From Shinella lacus (GTDB lineage: Bacteria; Pseudomonadota; Alphaproteobacteria; Rhizobiales; Rhizobiaceae), in the NCBI RefSeq assembly GCF_010994755.1, contig NZ_WHSB02000013.1:62001-126000 (forward strand): a stretch of DNA of 64,000 nt. Direction: 5' to 3'. This document shows positions 35,178-44,190 of the stretch, piece after piece (the first letter of the stretch is position 1; each line of letters starts with the position of its first letter). The position numbers and the translations under genes are program-made. The notes beneath the pieces were generated by a model. That model was not told the origin of the DNA. It did not search any database and worked only from the letters and a program-made list of their open reading frames with translations.

Positions 35178-36650
35178 ATGTATTCATCCGAACATGACGT
35201 CGTCATCGCCGGAGGTGGCCCGACGGGGCTGATGTTGGCGGGTGAACTGGCATTGGCGGGCGTGGATGTCGCCATTGTTGAGCGGCGCATAAACCAGGAC
35301 GTCGAGGGCTCGCGCGCGAGCGGGTTGCATCCGCGATCGATCGAACTGCTCGACCAGCGTGGCATCGCCGACCGCTTCCTGTCGCAGGGAGAAAAACACG
35401 GCGTCGTGCTGTTTGCCGGCGCCGTTCTCGACGCCAGCGACCGGCCGACCCGTCACAACTACACGCTCGCGCTGTGGCAGGCCAAGATCGAGCGCGGCCT
35501 CGCCGACTGGGCGTCCGAGCTGGCGGTTGAGGCCTATCGCGGCTGTGACGTAACGGGCTTCGTGCAGAATGATACGTGCGTCGATGTCGCGTTAAACGAT
35601 GGACGGACATTGCGATCGAAATATCTCGTCGGCTGCGACGGTGGCCGCAGCCTGGTCCGCAAGACGGCCGGCATCGACTTCCCGGGATGGGATCCGGCCA
35701 TCAGCTACCTGATCTTCGAAGCCGATATGGCGGACGACCCGGCGCTTGGCATGCGGTATGGCGAAAGAGGTGTTTACGCCCTTGGAAGGCTGGAGGACGG
35801 CAAACGCGTGCGCGGCGTCGTGACCGAGCAACGGCTCGAACGGGGCGACAAGCCCACGATCGATGCGCTTCGCGGGGCGCTCATCGCCGCTTACGGATCG
35901 GATTTCGGCGTCCACGACATCACCTGGCTGTCGCGATTCACCGATGCGGCGCGCCAGGCCGCCGCCTACCGGGAGGGGCGCGTGTTGCTGGCCGGTGACG
36001 CCGCGCATGTGCATTCTCCCGTCGGCGGGCAGGGCCTGAACATTGGCCTCCAGGACGCCGTCAATCTGGGTTGGAAGCTGGCACAGGTGGTCAAGGACAT
36101 TTCTTCGGAAAGCCTGCTCGACACCTACCATGCCGAGCGGCATCCGGTCGGAGCAGCCCTGCTCAAACAGACCCTGGCGCTCACGGCGCTCAATCGCGGC
36201 GACGAGCGAACGAATGCCTTGCGCGAAATGATGGCGCAAGTCATGCAGATGGACGCGCCGCGCCTCTGGTATTCCGCAATGATGTCCGACCTCGACATTC
36301 GCTACGACCTCGGCAAAGGCCACCCGCTGCTCGGCCGCCGCATGCCCGATCTTGATATTCTCACGGCCGACGGGCCGACTCGGGTTTTCACCCTTCTGCA
36401 CGATGCGCGGCCGGTGCTGCTCAATCTCGGAGAGCCCAACACTCTCGGCATCGCCGGCTGGACAGATCGCGTCAAGCTGATCGACGCGAAATTCGAAGGG
36501 GTGTGCGATCTTCCCGTGATCGGCGTGGTACAGACTCCCACCGCCGTGCTGATCCGGCCCGACGGGCACGTCGCCTGGGTGGGAGACGGAAGCATTACAG
36601 GTCTCGATGATGCACTGAGAACCTGGTTCGGCGAACCCGCGATCGAATAG
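35178..36650 (+). CDS. FAD-dependent aromatic monooxygenase
   Basis: A 490-residue class A flavin hydroxylase, in length and layout like rifampicin and polyketide hydroxylases. It has GGGPTGLMLAGELA near residue 12, LVGCDGGRS near 154 and GDAAHVHSPVGGQGLNIGLQD near 273, the two FAD/NADPH motifs and the FAD ribityl motif. A thioredoxin-like C-terminal domain follows from about 385. ATG at 35178 is preferred over GTG at 35169. It follows the protease gene by 9 bases. Possible roles are hydroxylation of an aromatic compound or antibiotic inactivation. Confidence 0.92.
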   Translation: MYSSEHDVVIAGGGPTGLMLAGELALAGVDVAIVERRINQDVEGSRASGLHPRSIELLDQRGIADRFLSQGEKHGVVLFAGAVLDASDRPTRHNYTLALWQAKIERGLADWASELAVEAYRGCDVTGFVQNDTCVDVALNDGRTLRSKYLVGCDGGRSLVRKTAGIDFPGWDPAISYLIFEADMADDPALGMRYGERGVYALGRLEDGKRVRGVVTEQRLERGDKPTIDALRGALIAAYGSDFGVHDITWLSRFTDAARQAAAYREGRVLLAGDAAHVHSPVGGQGLNIGLQDAVNLGWKLAQVVKDISSESLLDTYHAERHPVGAALLKQTLALTALNRGDERTNALREMMAQVMQMDAPRLWYSAMMSDLDIRYDLGKGHPLLGRRMPDLDILTADGPTRVFTLLHDARPVLLNLGEPNTLGIAGWTDRVKLIDAKFEGVCDLPVIGVVQTPTAVLIRPDGHVAWVGDGSITGLDDALRTWFGEPAIE

Positions 36651-36846
36651 TATGAGGCTGCGAGAATGTTGGCCGGCCTGGCCGATTTATCCAGATCCCC
36701 AGCCCCGATCGTGCTTTCGGCAATGCGATGACTCGTTCGCAAGTTCATATTTTATTAAATTTGTTTGCAAACACTCATTTTCGGGGATGGGTAAAAACTC
36801 GGGGGATGCGCGTTGTTGCGCGAAAGAACTCGGACTGGAGACAGCC

Positions 36847-37245
36847 ATGCCCACCGACCAGCATACCATCCTCGTCGTGGAGGACGAGCCGCTGATCCGG
36901 CTTGTTCTGATTGAGGCATTGCAAGATGAAGGTTATCTTGTGCTCGCTGCTTCCAGCGTCTTGGAGGCGATTGGCCTTATGGGAAAATTTCCGCATATAG
37001 ATGGCCTTGTGACGGATGTGGATTTGCCGGGCGGTTTGAGCGGCCTTGATTTGCTCGAGCTGTTCAGCCAGTGCCGGCCGACCGCCGCCCAAATCGTTGT
37101 CTCAGGCGGGAATGATCTGAAGGAAGGGCATATGTCGGCTCGTGCTCGGTTCTTCTCGAAGCCCTACAGCCTTGATGATATCATTGCCGAACTCGACTGC
37201 CAGATCGCAGTGACCAGCGCGATCCTGCACCGGCAGGCGCGGTAG
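36847..37245 (+). CDS. Single-domain response regulator
   Basis: A 132-residue stand-alone receiver domain. The acidic pocket is in VVEDEP (near residue 12), the phospho-accepting Asp in LVTDVDLPG near 58, and the conserved Lys in FFSKPYSLDD near 105. There is no output domain, as in CpdR/DivK-like proteins common in alphaproteobacteria. ATG at 36847 has GGAG upstream; the open frame upstream lacks domain features. No histidine kinase is adjacent. The 196 bases before it hold an AT-rich promoter-like stretch. Confidence 0.9.
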   Translation: MPTDQHTILVVEDEPLIRLVLIEALQDEGYLVLAASSVLEAIGLMGKFPHIDGLVTDVDLPGGLSGLDLLELFSQCRPTAAQIVVSGGNDLKEGHMSARARFFSKPYSLDDIIAELDCQIAVTSAILHRQAR

Positions 37246-37270
37246 CAGCAGCTAAACGTGACCGGGCAGG

Positions 37271-37711
37271 TCAGCGGCGGTCGAAATGGGTGCGTAGCGA
37301 TACGTGCGTCTGTACGGTCGCGATGCCGGGCGTTGTTGCGATCTGGCGGCGTATGGTGTCAAGTTCGGCGTTCGAGGCGCATTCGATGAGCAGCATCAAG
37401 TCCGTGGGGCCGGCGAGCGACCAGCATGTCACGACGTTCGGGATTCCGCTGAGATGCGGCACGATATGATCGCAGTTGCGGCCCGGCTGGAAGCCGATCG
37501 CGACGAGCGCCTCGACACCCGGTCGTTCCCTCTCCGTACCGAGTTTCACGGTGTAGCCGGCGATCACGCCGTTTGCCTCCAGCCGGCGGATGCGTTCGTG
37601 CACCGCGCTGCGGGAAAGGCCGACATGGCGCGTAAGCTCGATAAGGCTCATGCGGGCGTCGGCGCGTAGCGCCCCCAGGAGCAGCCTGTCCTTCTCGTCC
37701 AAATCGTTCAT
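37271..37711 (-). CDS. Lrp/AsnC-family transcriptional regulator
   Basis: A 146-residue protein with an N-terminal winged helix (LDEKDRLLLGALRADARMSLIELTRHVGLSRSAV...) and a C-terminal RAM effector domain with GPTDLMLLIE. The ATG follows GGAAGAG. It is divergent from the isochorismatase-like gene with 111 bases between, the classic layout of a regulator and its target. Confidence 0.93.
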   Translation of the reverse strand: MNDLDEKDRLLLGALRADARMSLIELTRHVGLSRSAVHERIRRLEANGVIAGYTVKLGTERERPGVEALVAIGFQPGRNCDHIVPHLSGIPNVVTCWSLAGPTDLMLLIECASNAELDTIRRQIATTPGIATVQTHVSLRTHFDRR

Positions 37712-37822
37712 CCGGATAACTCTTCCTCCGGCCGGACGAGTGTCCGGTCATCCGTCACCTTGCTGCGCGAAAGCGGACGAAAAAGCAACTAGCGTCGGTC
37801 ATCGTTTGAAGGAGAGATATCG

Positions 37823-38389
37823 ATGCCGACCATACCGCAATCCGCCGTGCTGATCCCGATCGACATGCAGCGGGCGTTCGATGAGACCGCGTGGCCGCAA
37901 CGTTGGAACGGCAAGGCGGATGAGAACGGCCTTGCCTTGCTCGGCGCGTGGCGTGCCACGGGGAGGGCCATTATCCATGTTCGCCATGACAGCGTCGAAC
38001 CGAATTCCACGCTGCGGCCGGAACGGCCGGGCAATGCCTTTCGCCCGGGCTTCGAGCCGCAGGCCGGCGAACCCCTGGTGACGAAAAGCGTCAATGCCGC
38101 CTTCATCGGCACCGATCTCGACCTTCGCCTGCGCCGCATGGGCGCGGACACGGTCGTGCTTTTCGGGATTTCGACCGATATGTGCGTGTCGACCAGCGTC
38201 CGCGTGGGCGCGAACCTGGGTTATAGGATCGTTCTCATTGAAGATGCCTGCGACTGTTTCGACCTGCCGGACGGGGAGGGCGGGACGATTGCCGCGCGGG
38301 ACGTGCATCGCGCCCATGTCGCGACGCTGCGGCAGGAGTTTGCTACGGTTTTGAGAACGGGCGATGCACTGTCGTTGGTTTTGCCGTAG
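37823..38389 (+). CDS. Isochorismatase-family cysteine hydrolase
   Basis: A 188-residue hydrolase of the nicotinamidase/isochorismatase fold. The catalytic triad is readable: Asp in IPIDMQ near residue 14, Lys in VTKSVNAAF near 90, and Cys in STDMCVSTSVR near 120. The ATG follows AAGGAGAG. Likely reactions are amide hydrolysis of a small substrate such as a maleamate-type amide. Divergent control by the Lrp regulator is probable. Confidence 0.92.
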   Translation: MPTIPQSAVLIPIDMQRAFDETAWPQRWNGKADENGLALLGAWRATGRAIIHVRHDSVEPNSTLRPERPGNAFRPGFEPQAGEPLVTKSVNAAFIGTDLDLRLRRMGADTVVLFGISTDMCVSTSVRVGANLGYRIVLIEDACDCFDLPDGEGGTIAARDVHRAHVATLRQEFATVLRTGDALSLVLP

Positions 38390-38433
38390 GCGCGCCGCGA
38401 CGGGCGGAACCCAGTCGAAATGGCAGGCCGGAC

Positions 38434-38493
38434 CGCTCCCGGGAGCTGTTTCTCATGCAAGGGGATGATCCCCTTGGACGAGAACCGGGAGCG
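38434..38493. repeat. Nested 60-base palindromic element
   Basis: Three nested inverted repeats share one centre: CGCTCCCGG (38434) with CCGGGAGCG (38485), TTCTC (38450) with GAGAA (38480), and AAGGGGAT-G-ATCCCCTT (38459-38475). It lies between the convergent isochorismatase and DUF3606 genes. It may be a bidirectional terminator or a copy of a dispersed palindromic repeat. Confidence 0.65.
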
Positions 38494-38508
38494 AACTGGA
38501 CGTAAACG

Positions 38509-38670
38509 TCAGACGGCGATGCGGCGCGCAGCCTTGTCGCAGGCTTTGCGGTCCGAGCCGAACTGAGCCACGATCTTGGTGGCGTCCTCGACGCTGATGC
38601 GATGCTTTTTCGCGAGTGTCTTCACGTCATAGCCCTTCGCTGACGCAGACGCGTCATTCATATTGCTCAT
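38509..38670 (-). CDS. DUF3606 microprotein
   Basis: A 53-residue protein, found by reading the minus strand, with AAGGAGAAAATCC directly before the ATG. The core LAKKHRISVEDATKIVAQFG followed by CDKAARRIAV matches the DUF3606 family, which is common in rhizobia and has no known function. It is basic and predicted helical. The 274 bases to its right, before the binding-protein gene, contain no further gene. Confidence 0.85.
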   Translation of the reverse strand: MSNMNDASASAKGYDVKTLAKKHRISVEDATKIVAQFGSDRKACDKAARRIAV

Positions 38671-38944
38671 GGATTTTCTCCTTGGGGGTTAGGAAGGCGG
38701 TAACGCCGTGCGCGACGCGCTCTGTTCCTCTTCGCATATATGGTGCCTGTGCGCCATTCCCACAAGTCCAACCGGGGCTGTCGTCGAGCTATAATGCCGC
38801 GCCGGACTTGCCGATTGGTTTTCGACCGCGGCCTCGACTGTCCGTTTAGCCCTTGTCTTTGCCGTCAATAGTATGATTGACTTACGATAATGACGTCCGT
38901 CCAGGCGGATGGCGAAGGTCTATTGTCAGAAACGGGGAACGCCA

Positions 38945-40594
38945 ATGAACAGGGAAAAGACAATGAACCGCATGCGTCCGCTGCTTGCCGGCGCGGCCTT
39001 CTCGCTGCTGCTCGTCTGCGGCGGCACGGCACCGGCCTTCGCGGAAACGCCGGCGGATACGCTGGTCCAGGCCTGGGCGATCGACGATACGATCACGCTC
39101 GACCCGGCCGAATCCTTCGAACTGTCGCCGGCGGAATTCATCGGCAACGCCTATGACATGCTGGTGCGCCTCGACATCGCCGACACGACGAAGGTCAAAG
39201 GCGGCATTGCCGACAGTTGGACCGTCTCCGACGACGGCCTCACCTATACGTTCAAGCTGAAGCCGGGCATCAAGTTCGCCTCCGGCAACCCGATCACCGC
39301 CGAGGATGTCGCCTGGTCCTTCGAGCGCGTCGTCAAGCTCGACAAGAGCCCCGCCTTCATCCTCACCCAGTTCGGCCTGACGGGCGACAACGTGACGGAA
39401 AAGGCCAAGGCGGTCGACGAAAACACCTTCGTCTTCACCGTCGACAAGTCCTATGCGCCGAGCTTCGTGTTGAACTGCCTGACCGCCACCGTCGGCGCCG
39501 TGCTCGACAAGAAGCTGGTGATGGAACACGCCGAGGCCAAGACGCCGAGCGATGAATACAAATACGACACCGATTTCGGCTATGGCTGGCTCAAGACCAA
39601 CTATGCCGGCTCCGGACCGTTCAAGATCCGCGACTGGCGCGCCAACGAAATCGTCGTGCTGGAGCGCAACGACAATTATTATGGCGAAAAGCCCGCGCTG
39701 ACCCGCGTCATCTACCGCCACGTCAAGGAAAGCGCCACGCAGCGCCTGATGCTGGAGGCCGGCGACGTCGATGTGGCCCGCAACCTGGAGCCGGGCGACC
39801 TGGAGGCCGTGTCGAAGAACGCGGACCTCACGACCGCCAGCGCGCCGAAGGGCACGGTCTATTACATCAGCCTCAACCAGAAGAACGAGAATCTCGCCAA
39901 GCCCGAGGTTCGCGAGGCCTTCAAGTATCTTGTCGATTATGACGCGATCGGAGCGACGCTCATCAAGGGCATCGGCGAAATCCGCCAGACCTACCAGGCG
40001 AAGGGCGTGCTCGGTGCGCTCGATGCGAGCCCCTACAAATTCGACGTCGCGAAGGCCAAGGAACTTCTGGAGAAGGTGGGCCTGAAGGACGGCTTCTCCG
40101 TTACCTTCGACGTGCGCAACACGCAGCCTGTGACGGGCATTGCCGAATCCTTCCAGCAGACGGCCGGGCAGGCAGGCGTGAAGATCGAGATCATCCCGGG
40201 CGATGGTAAGCAGACGTTGACCAAGTATCGCGCCCGCAATCACGATCTCTATATCGGCCAGTGGGGCATGGACTACTGGGATCCGAACTCGAATGGCGAA
40301 GCCTTCACCTCCAACCCGGACAATGGCGACGATGCATCGGTCAAGACGCTCGCCTGGCGCAACGCCTGGGATATTCCGGAGCTGACCGCCGAATCCAAGG
40401 CGGCCCTTCTGGAGCGTGACAACGCCAAGCGTGCGGCAATGTATGAAAAGCTCCAGCAGCAGGCGCTGGAGACCAGCCCCTTCGTGATGATCTTCCAGCA
40501 GATCGAGGTGGCGGGCGTGCGCGGCAAGGTCAAGGGCTATAAGCTGGGGCCGAGTTTCGATTCCAACCCGCTCGCGCCTGTCTCCAAGGAATAA
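38945..40594 (+). CDS. Dipeptide/oligopeptide-type ABC substrate-binding protein
   Basis: A family-5 receptor of about 550 residues. The signal peptide is MRPLLAGAAFSLLLVCGGTAPAFAE. The mature protein opens with the DTLVQAWAIDDTITLDPAE type of strand, then IADSWTVSDDGLTYTFKLKPGIKFASG near residue 80, standard for DppA/OppA-type proteins. ATG at 38945 is chosen; those at 38909 and 38963 are alternatives. It heads a complete five-gene operon. Family members carry peptides, nickel, opines or glycosides, so the ligand is unassigned. Confidence 0.93.
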   Translation: MNREKTMNRMRPLLAGAAFSLLLVCGGTAPAFAETPADTLVQAWAIDDTITLDPAESFELSPAEFIGNAYDMLVRLDIADTTKVKGGIADSWTVSDDGLTYTFKLKPGIKFASGNPITAEDVAWSFERVVKLDKSPAFILTQFGLTGDNVTEKAKAVDENTFVFTVDKSYAPSFVLNCLTATVGAVLDKKLVMEHAEAKTPSDEYKYDTDFGYGWLKTNYAGSGPFKIRDWRANEIVVLERNDNYYGEKPALTRVIYRHVKESATQRLMLEAGDVDVARNLEPGDLEAVSKNADLTTASAPKGTVYYISLNQKNENLAKPEVREAFKYLVDYDAIGATLIKGIGEIRQTYQAKGVLGALDASPYKFDVAKAKELLEKVGLKDGFSVTFDVRNTQPVTGIAESFQQTAGQAGVKIEIIPGDGKQTLTKYRARNHDLYIGQWGMDYWDPNSNGEAFTSNPDNGDDASVKTLAWRNAWDIPELTAESKAALLERDNAKRAAMYEKLQQQALETSPFVMIFQQIEVAGVRGKVKGYKLGPSFDSNPLAPVSKE

Positions 40595-40606
40595 CCTTCC
40601 TTGAGC

Positions 40607-41668
40607 ATGGCTGAAATGCGAAAGCCGGCAGGGCGCGCCAAACGGCGCGCTTCTGCACGGCTGAAATCGGTGGCGGGCTTCCTCGTGGTGGTCGCCACCA
40701 CCTATCTCGGCCTGCTCGCGGTCACCTTCTTCATCGGCCGCGTCGTGCCGATCGATCCGGTGCTGGCGATCGTCGGCGACCGGGCGCCGGCCCATGTGAT
40801 CGAGCGCGTTCGGCAGGAAATGGGGCTCGACCTGCCATACTACCAGCAGTTCTGGCTCTATATGACCGGCGTGCTTCGGGGTGATTTCGGCACCTCGGTG
40901 CTCACCACGAATCCCGTCATGGCCGACATCCGTCGCGTTTTCCCGGCAACCATGGAGCTTGCCACGGTCGGCACGCTCATCGGCGCGTTTTTCGGCATCC
41001 CGCTCGGCGTGCTTGCCGCCGTCAAGCGCGGCAGCCTCATCGACCAGGTGGTGCGCATCGTCGGCCTCATCGGCTATTCCGTGCCGATCTTCTGGCTGGG
41101 CCTGCTGGCGCTGCTCGTCTTCTACGCCCGCCTCGGTTGGACCTCCGGCCCCGGACGCATGGATGTGGTGTTCGAATATACGTTCACGCCCGTCACCGGC
41201 TTCTTCCTGCTCGACGCGATCATTACCGGCGACTGGGCCGCGTTGCGTGACATCGTCTCGCACATCATCCTGCCGGCCTCGCTGCTCGGCTATTTCTCCA
41301 TGGCCTATATCAGCCGCATGACGCGCTCCTTCATGCTGAACGAGCTTGGTCAGGAATATATCGTCGCCGCGCGCGCCAAGGGCCTGTCGGAAACCCGGAT
41401 CATCTGGGGCCATGCGCTGCGCAATGCGGCAGTGCCGCTCGTCACCGTCATCGCGCTCTCCTATGCCGGCCTGCTGGAGGGTTCTGTCTTGACGGAAACC
41501 GTCTTCGCCTGGCCGGGGCTCGGCCTCTACATCACCAATTCGCTGCAAAATGCCGACATGAACGCGGTGCTGGGCGGCACCATCGTGATCGGCTCCGTCT
41601 TCATCGCCATCAACCTTTTGTCCGACGTGCTCTACCGCATGCTCGACCCGAGAACGAGGACACGATGA
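40607..41668 (+). CDS. DppB-type ABC transporter permease
   Basis: A 353-residue permease with six membrane helices. GLDLPYYQQFWLYMTGVLRGDFGTS is the conserved periplasmic loop, and the coupling loop EYIVAARAKGLSETRIIWGHALRNA lies near residue 250. A TTG two codons upstream is an alternative start. The last 4 bases overlap the DppC-type gene. Confidence 0.94.
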   Translation: MAEMRKPAGRAKRRASARLKSVAGFLVVVATTYLGLLAVTFFIGRVVPIDPVLAIVGDRAPAHVIERVRQEMGLDLPYYQQFWLYMTGVLRGDFGTSVLTTNPVMADIRRVFPATMELATVGTLIGAFFGIPLGVLAAVKRGSLIDQVVRIVGLIGYSVPIFWLGLLALLVFYARLGWTSGPGRMDVVFEYTFTPVTGFFLLDAIITGDWAALRDIVSHIILPASLLGYFSMAYISRMTRSFMLNELGQEYIVAARAKGLSETRIIWGHALRNAAVPLVTVIALSYAGLLEGSVLTETVFAWPGLGLYITNSLQNADMNAVLGGTIVIGSVFIAINLLSDVLYRMLDPRTRTR

Positions 41669-42582
41669 GCGAGACCGCAATGACCCGCCGAGAATGGCTC
41701 CTGACCGACCGGCCGCAATCGCGCCTGCAAGCCCGGCTCGGCCGTGCCTATGTCGCCTGGCGGCGTTTCACCGCCAATCGGCTCGCCGTCGTCGGCCTGC
41801 TGATCATCCTCGGCATGGTCTTTCTCGCCATCTTTGCGCCGCTGCTTGCCCCCCATTCGCCCTATGTCGGCGATCTCGCCAAGTCCCGCCTGATGACGCC
41901 GGGGCCGGCGCATTGGCTCGGCACGGACGACCAGGGCCGCGACATCCTCTCGCGCCTCATTTACGGTTCGCGCCTCACCTTGCAGGTCGTGCTGCTGGTG
42001 GCGGTCATCGCGGCGCCCATCGGCCTTCTGGTCGGCACGGTCGCCGGCTATGCCGGCGGCTGGGTGGATGCGGTGCTGATGCGCATCACCGATATCTTCC
42101 TCGCCTTTCCCAAGCTCGTGCTGGCGCTCGCCTTCGTCGCCGCACTCGGGCCGGGCATCGGCAATGCGATCATCGCCATCGCCATCACCTCCTGGCCCCC
42201 CTATGCGCGCATCGCGCGGGCGGAGACCCTGACGGTGCGCAACTCGGACTATATTCTGGCGGTGCAGCTGATGGGCGCCTCGCCCTGGCGCATCGTGCTG
42301 CGCCATATCATGCCGCTCTGCATTTCCTCGCTCATCGTGCGCGTGACGCTCGACATGGCGGGCATCATCCTCACCGCCGCCGGCCTTGGCTTCCTCGGTC
42401 TCGGCGCGCAGCCGCCGCTGCCCGAATGGGGCGCGATGATCGCCTCCGGCCGCCGCTTCATCCTCGATCAATGGTGGGTCGCCGCTGCACCGGGCTTTGC
42501 CATCCTCGTCGTCAGCCTCGGCTTCAATCTGCTCGGCGACGGCCTTCGCGATGCGCTCGATCCGCGCGGGAGCGGCCAATGA
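41665..42582 (+). CDS. DppC-type ABC transporter permease
   Basis: A 305-residue permease with the N-terminal RFTANRLAVVGLLIIL helix, LGTDDQGRDILSRLIYGSR near residue 90, and the coupling loop YILAVQLMGASPWRIVLRHIMP near 195. It is translationally coupled to both neighbours by ATGA overlaps, forming the heterodimeric channel with the preceding permease. Confidence 0.95.
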   Translation: MSETAMTRREWLLTDRPQSRLQARLGRAYVAWRRFTANRLAVVGLLIILGMVFLAIFAPLLAPHSPYVGDLAKSRLMTPGPAHWLGTDDQGRDILSRLIYGSRLTLQVVLLVAVIAAPIGLLVGTVAGYAGGWVDAVLMRITDIFLAFPKLVLALAFVAALGPGIGNAIIAIAITSWPPYARIARAETLTVRNSDYILAVQLMGASPWRIVLRHIMPLCISSLIVRVTLDMAGIILTAAGLGFLGLGAQPPLPEWGAMIASGRRFILDQWWVAAAPGFAILVVSLGFNLLGDGLRDALDPRGSGQ

Positions 42583-43412
42583 GTGCGTTGCTCGAGGTTG
42601 AGGATCTGCGCGTTTCCTTTCCGACCCGCACCGGCGTCATCGAGGCCGTGCGCGGCGTCTCCTTCACGCTCGGACGCGAGCGGCTCGGCATCGTCGGCGA
42701 ATCCGGCTCCGGCAAGTCGCAAACCGGACGCGCCATCATGGGGCTCACCGCCGAGCACGGCGTGATCGATGCGAAACGCTTGGAATTCAGCGGCATCGAC
42801 CTTCTCAAGGCCTCGAAAGCCGAGCGACGGGCGCTGCGCGGCAAGCGCATCGCGATGATTTTGCAGGATCCGAAATACTCGCTAAACCCGGTCATGACCA
42901 TCGGCCGCCAGATCGTCGAGACGCTCCGCACGCATGAGCGGGTTGGGCGGGCGGAGGCGCGCAAACGCGCACTCGACATGCTCGCGGCCGTGCAGATCCG
43001 CGATCCCGAGCGCGTCTTCGATCTTTATCCGCATGAGGTTTCCGGTGGCATGGGCCAGCGCGCGATGATCGCCATGATGCTGATTGCCGGCCCCGAACTC
43101 CTGATCGCTGACGAGCCGACCTCGGCGCTCGACGTGACGGTGCAGCTCGACGTCCTCGCGATACTCAACCGGCTGGTCGCCGATCGCGGCATGGGCCTGA
43201 TCTTCATCTCGCATGACCTGCGGCTCGTCTCCTCCTTTTGCGACCGCGTTATCGTCATGTATGCCGGCCGCATCGTGGAGGAATTGCCGGCGGCAAGGCT
43301 TTCCGAAGCCCAGCACCCCTATACCCGCGGCCTGCTCAACTGCATGCCCGAGATCGGCGCCGACCGGCACCCGCTGCCGGTGCTCGACCGCAGGCCGGAG
43401 TGGAGAACATGA
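42579..43412 (+). CDS. DppD-type ABC transporter ATP-binding protein
   Basis: A 277-residue ATPase: Walker A GESGSGKSQT near residue 38, Q-loop ILQDPKYSLNPVMT near 94, signature VSGGMGQRAMIAMM near 153, Walker [15 protein letters not shown] near 172. It ends with the C-terminal HPYTRGLLNCMPE motif of the oligopeptide ATPase family. It overlaps its neighbours by 4 bases each side. Confidence 0.95.
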   Translation: MSALLEVEDLRVSFPTRTGVIEAVRGVSFTLGRERLGIVGESGSGKSQTGRAIMGLTAEHGVIDAKRLEFSGIDLLKASKAERRALRGKRIAMILQDPKYSLNPVMTIGRQIVETLRTHERVGRAEARKRALDMLAAVQIRDPERVFDLYPHEVSGGMGQRAMIAMMLIAGPELLIADEPTSALDVTVQLDVLAILNRLVADRGMGLIFISHDLRLVSSFCDRVIVMYAGRIVEELPAARLSEAQHPYTRGLLNCMPEIGADRHPLPVLDRRPEWRT

Positions 43413-44158
43413 CGCCGGCTCTCGCCATCGACGGGCTTGGCGTGGCCTTCGACGATTTCGTGGCGCTGGAGGATGTGAGCCTGTCGGTTGCGCCCGGTGG
43501 TTCCTTCGGGCTGGTGGGTGAATCCGGCTCCGGCAAGTCGACGCTGCTGCGCGCGGTCGCCGGCCTTGCGCCCGCTTCCGCCGGCACCATCGCGGTCGAC
43601 GGCAAGGTCCTCGGCAGCAAACGCGACAAGGCCTTCTATCGCAAGGTCCAGATGGTCTTTCAGGACCCCTATGGCTCGCTGCACCCGCGCCAGACGGTGG
43701 ACCGGCTCCTGCTCGAACCCCTCGCAATCCACGGCTTCGACGATGCCGAAGACCGCATCGTGCGGGCGCTGGACGAGGTGGGGCTCGGCTCCGGTTTCCG
43801 CTTCCGCTATTCGCACCAGCTTTCCGGCGGCCAGCGCCAGCGCGTGGCGATCGCCCGCGCGCTGATCCTCGAACCCTCCATCCTGCTGCTGGACGAACCG
43901 ACGTCGGCGCTCGATGCCTCGGTGCAGGCCGAGGTGCTGAACCTGCTCGAACAGCTACGCGCCGCGCGCAATCTCACCTTCGTCATGGTCAGCCACGACC
44001 TCGCCGTCATTACCCACATGTGCGACCGCCTGATGGTCATGCAGAACGGCCGCACGGTGGAACAGCTCACGGCCGCGGATCTCGCGGCGCGCGAGGTGAC
44101 GCAGGATTACACCCGCGGCCTGCTCGCCGCCAGCGAAGGTTTTCGGCGCGACGTTTGA
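43409..44158 (+). CDS. DppF-type ABC transporter ATP-binding protein
   Basis: A 249-residue second ATPase of the importer: Walker A GESGSGKST near residue 36, Q-loop VFQDPYGSLHPRQTV near 84, signature [14 protein letters not shown] near 138, Walker [15 protein letters not shown] near 157. It is shorter than many DppF proteins because the C-terminal 4Fe-4S/peptide tail is absent. It closes the operon; a strong hairpin follows two bases after its stop. Confidence 0.94.
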   Translation: MTPALAIDGLGVAFDDFVALEDVSLSVAPGGSFGLVGESGSGKSTLLRAVAGLAPASAGTIAVDGKVLGSKRDKAFYRKVQMVFQDPYGSLHPRQTVDRLLLEPLAIHGFDDAEDRIVRALDEVGLGSGFRFRYSHQLSGGQRQRVAIARALILEPSILLLDEPTSALDASVQAEVLNLLEQLRAARNLTFVMVSHDLAVITHMCDRLMVMQNGRTVEQLTAADLAAREVTQDYTRGLLAASEGFRRDV

Positions 44159-44160
44159 GG

Positions 44161-44185
44161 GGCCTGCCGGGCGTACCGGCAGGCC
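44161..44185. terminator. Bidirectional terminator between convergent operons
   Basis: A perfect 10-base stem GGCCTGCCGG / CCGGCAGGCC with a GCGTA loop lies between the end of the dipeptide importer and the end of the minus-strand ureohydrolase. It can serve both transcripts. Confidence 0.8.
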
Positions 44186-44190
44186 GTTGG

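Noticed and set aside
38882-41680. A 932-codon open frame on the minus strand
   Set aside because: It lies antisense to the intact dipeptide-type receptor and permease genes, has a low-complexity His/Arg/Asp-rich composition, and no domain. It is a by-product of high GC at third positions.
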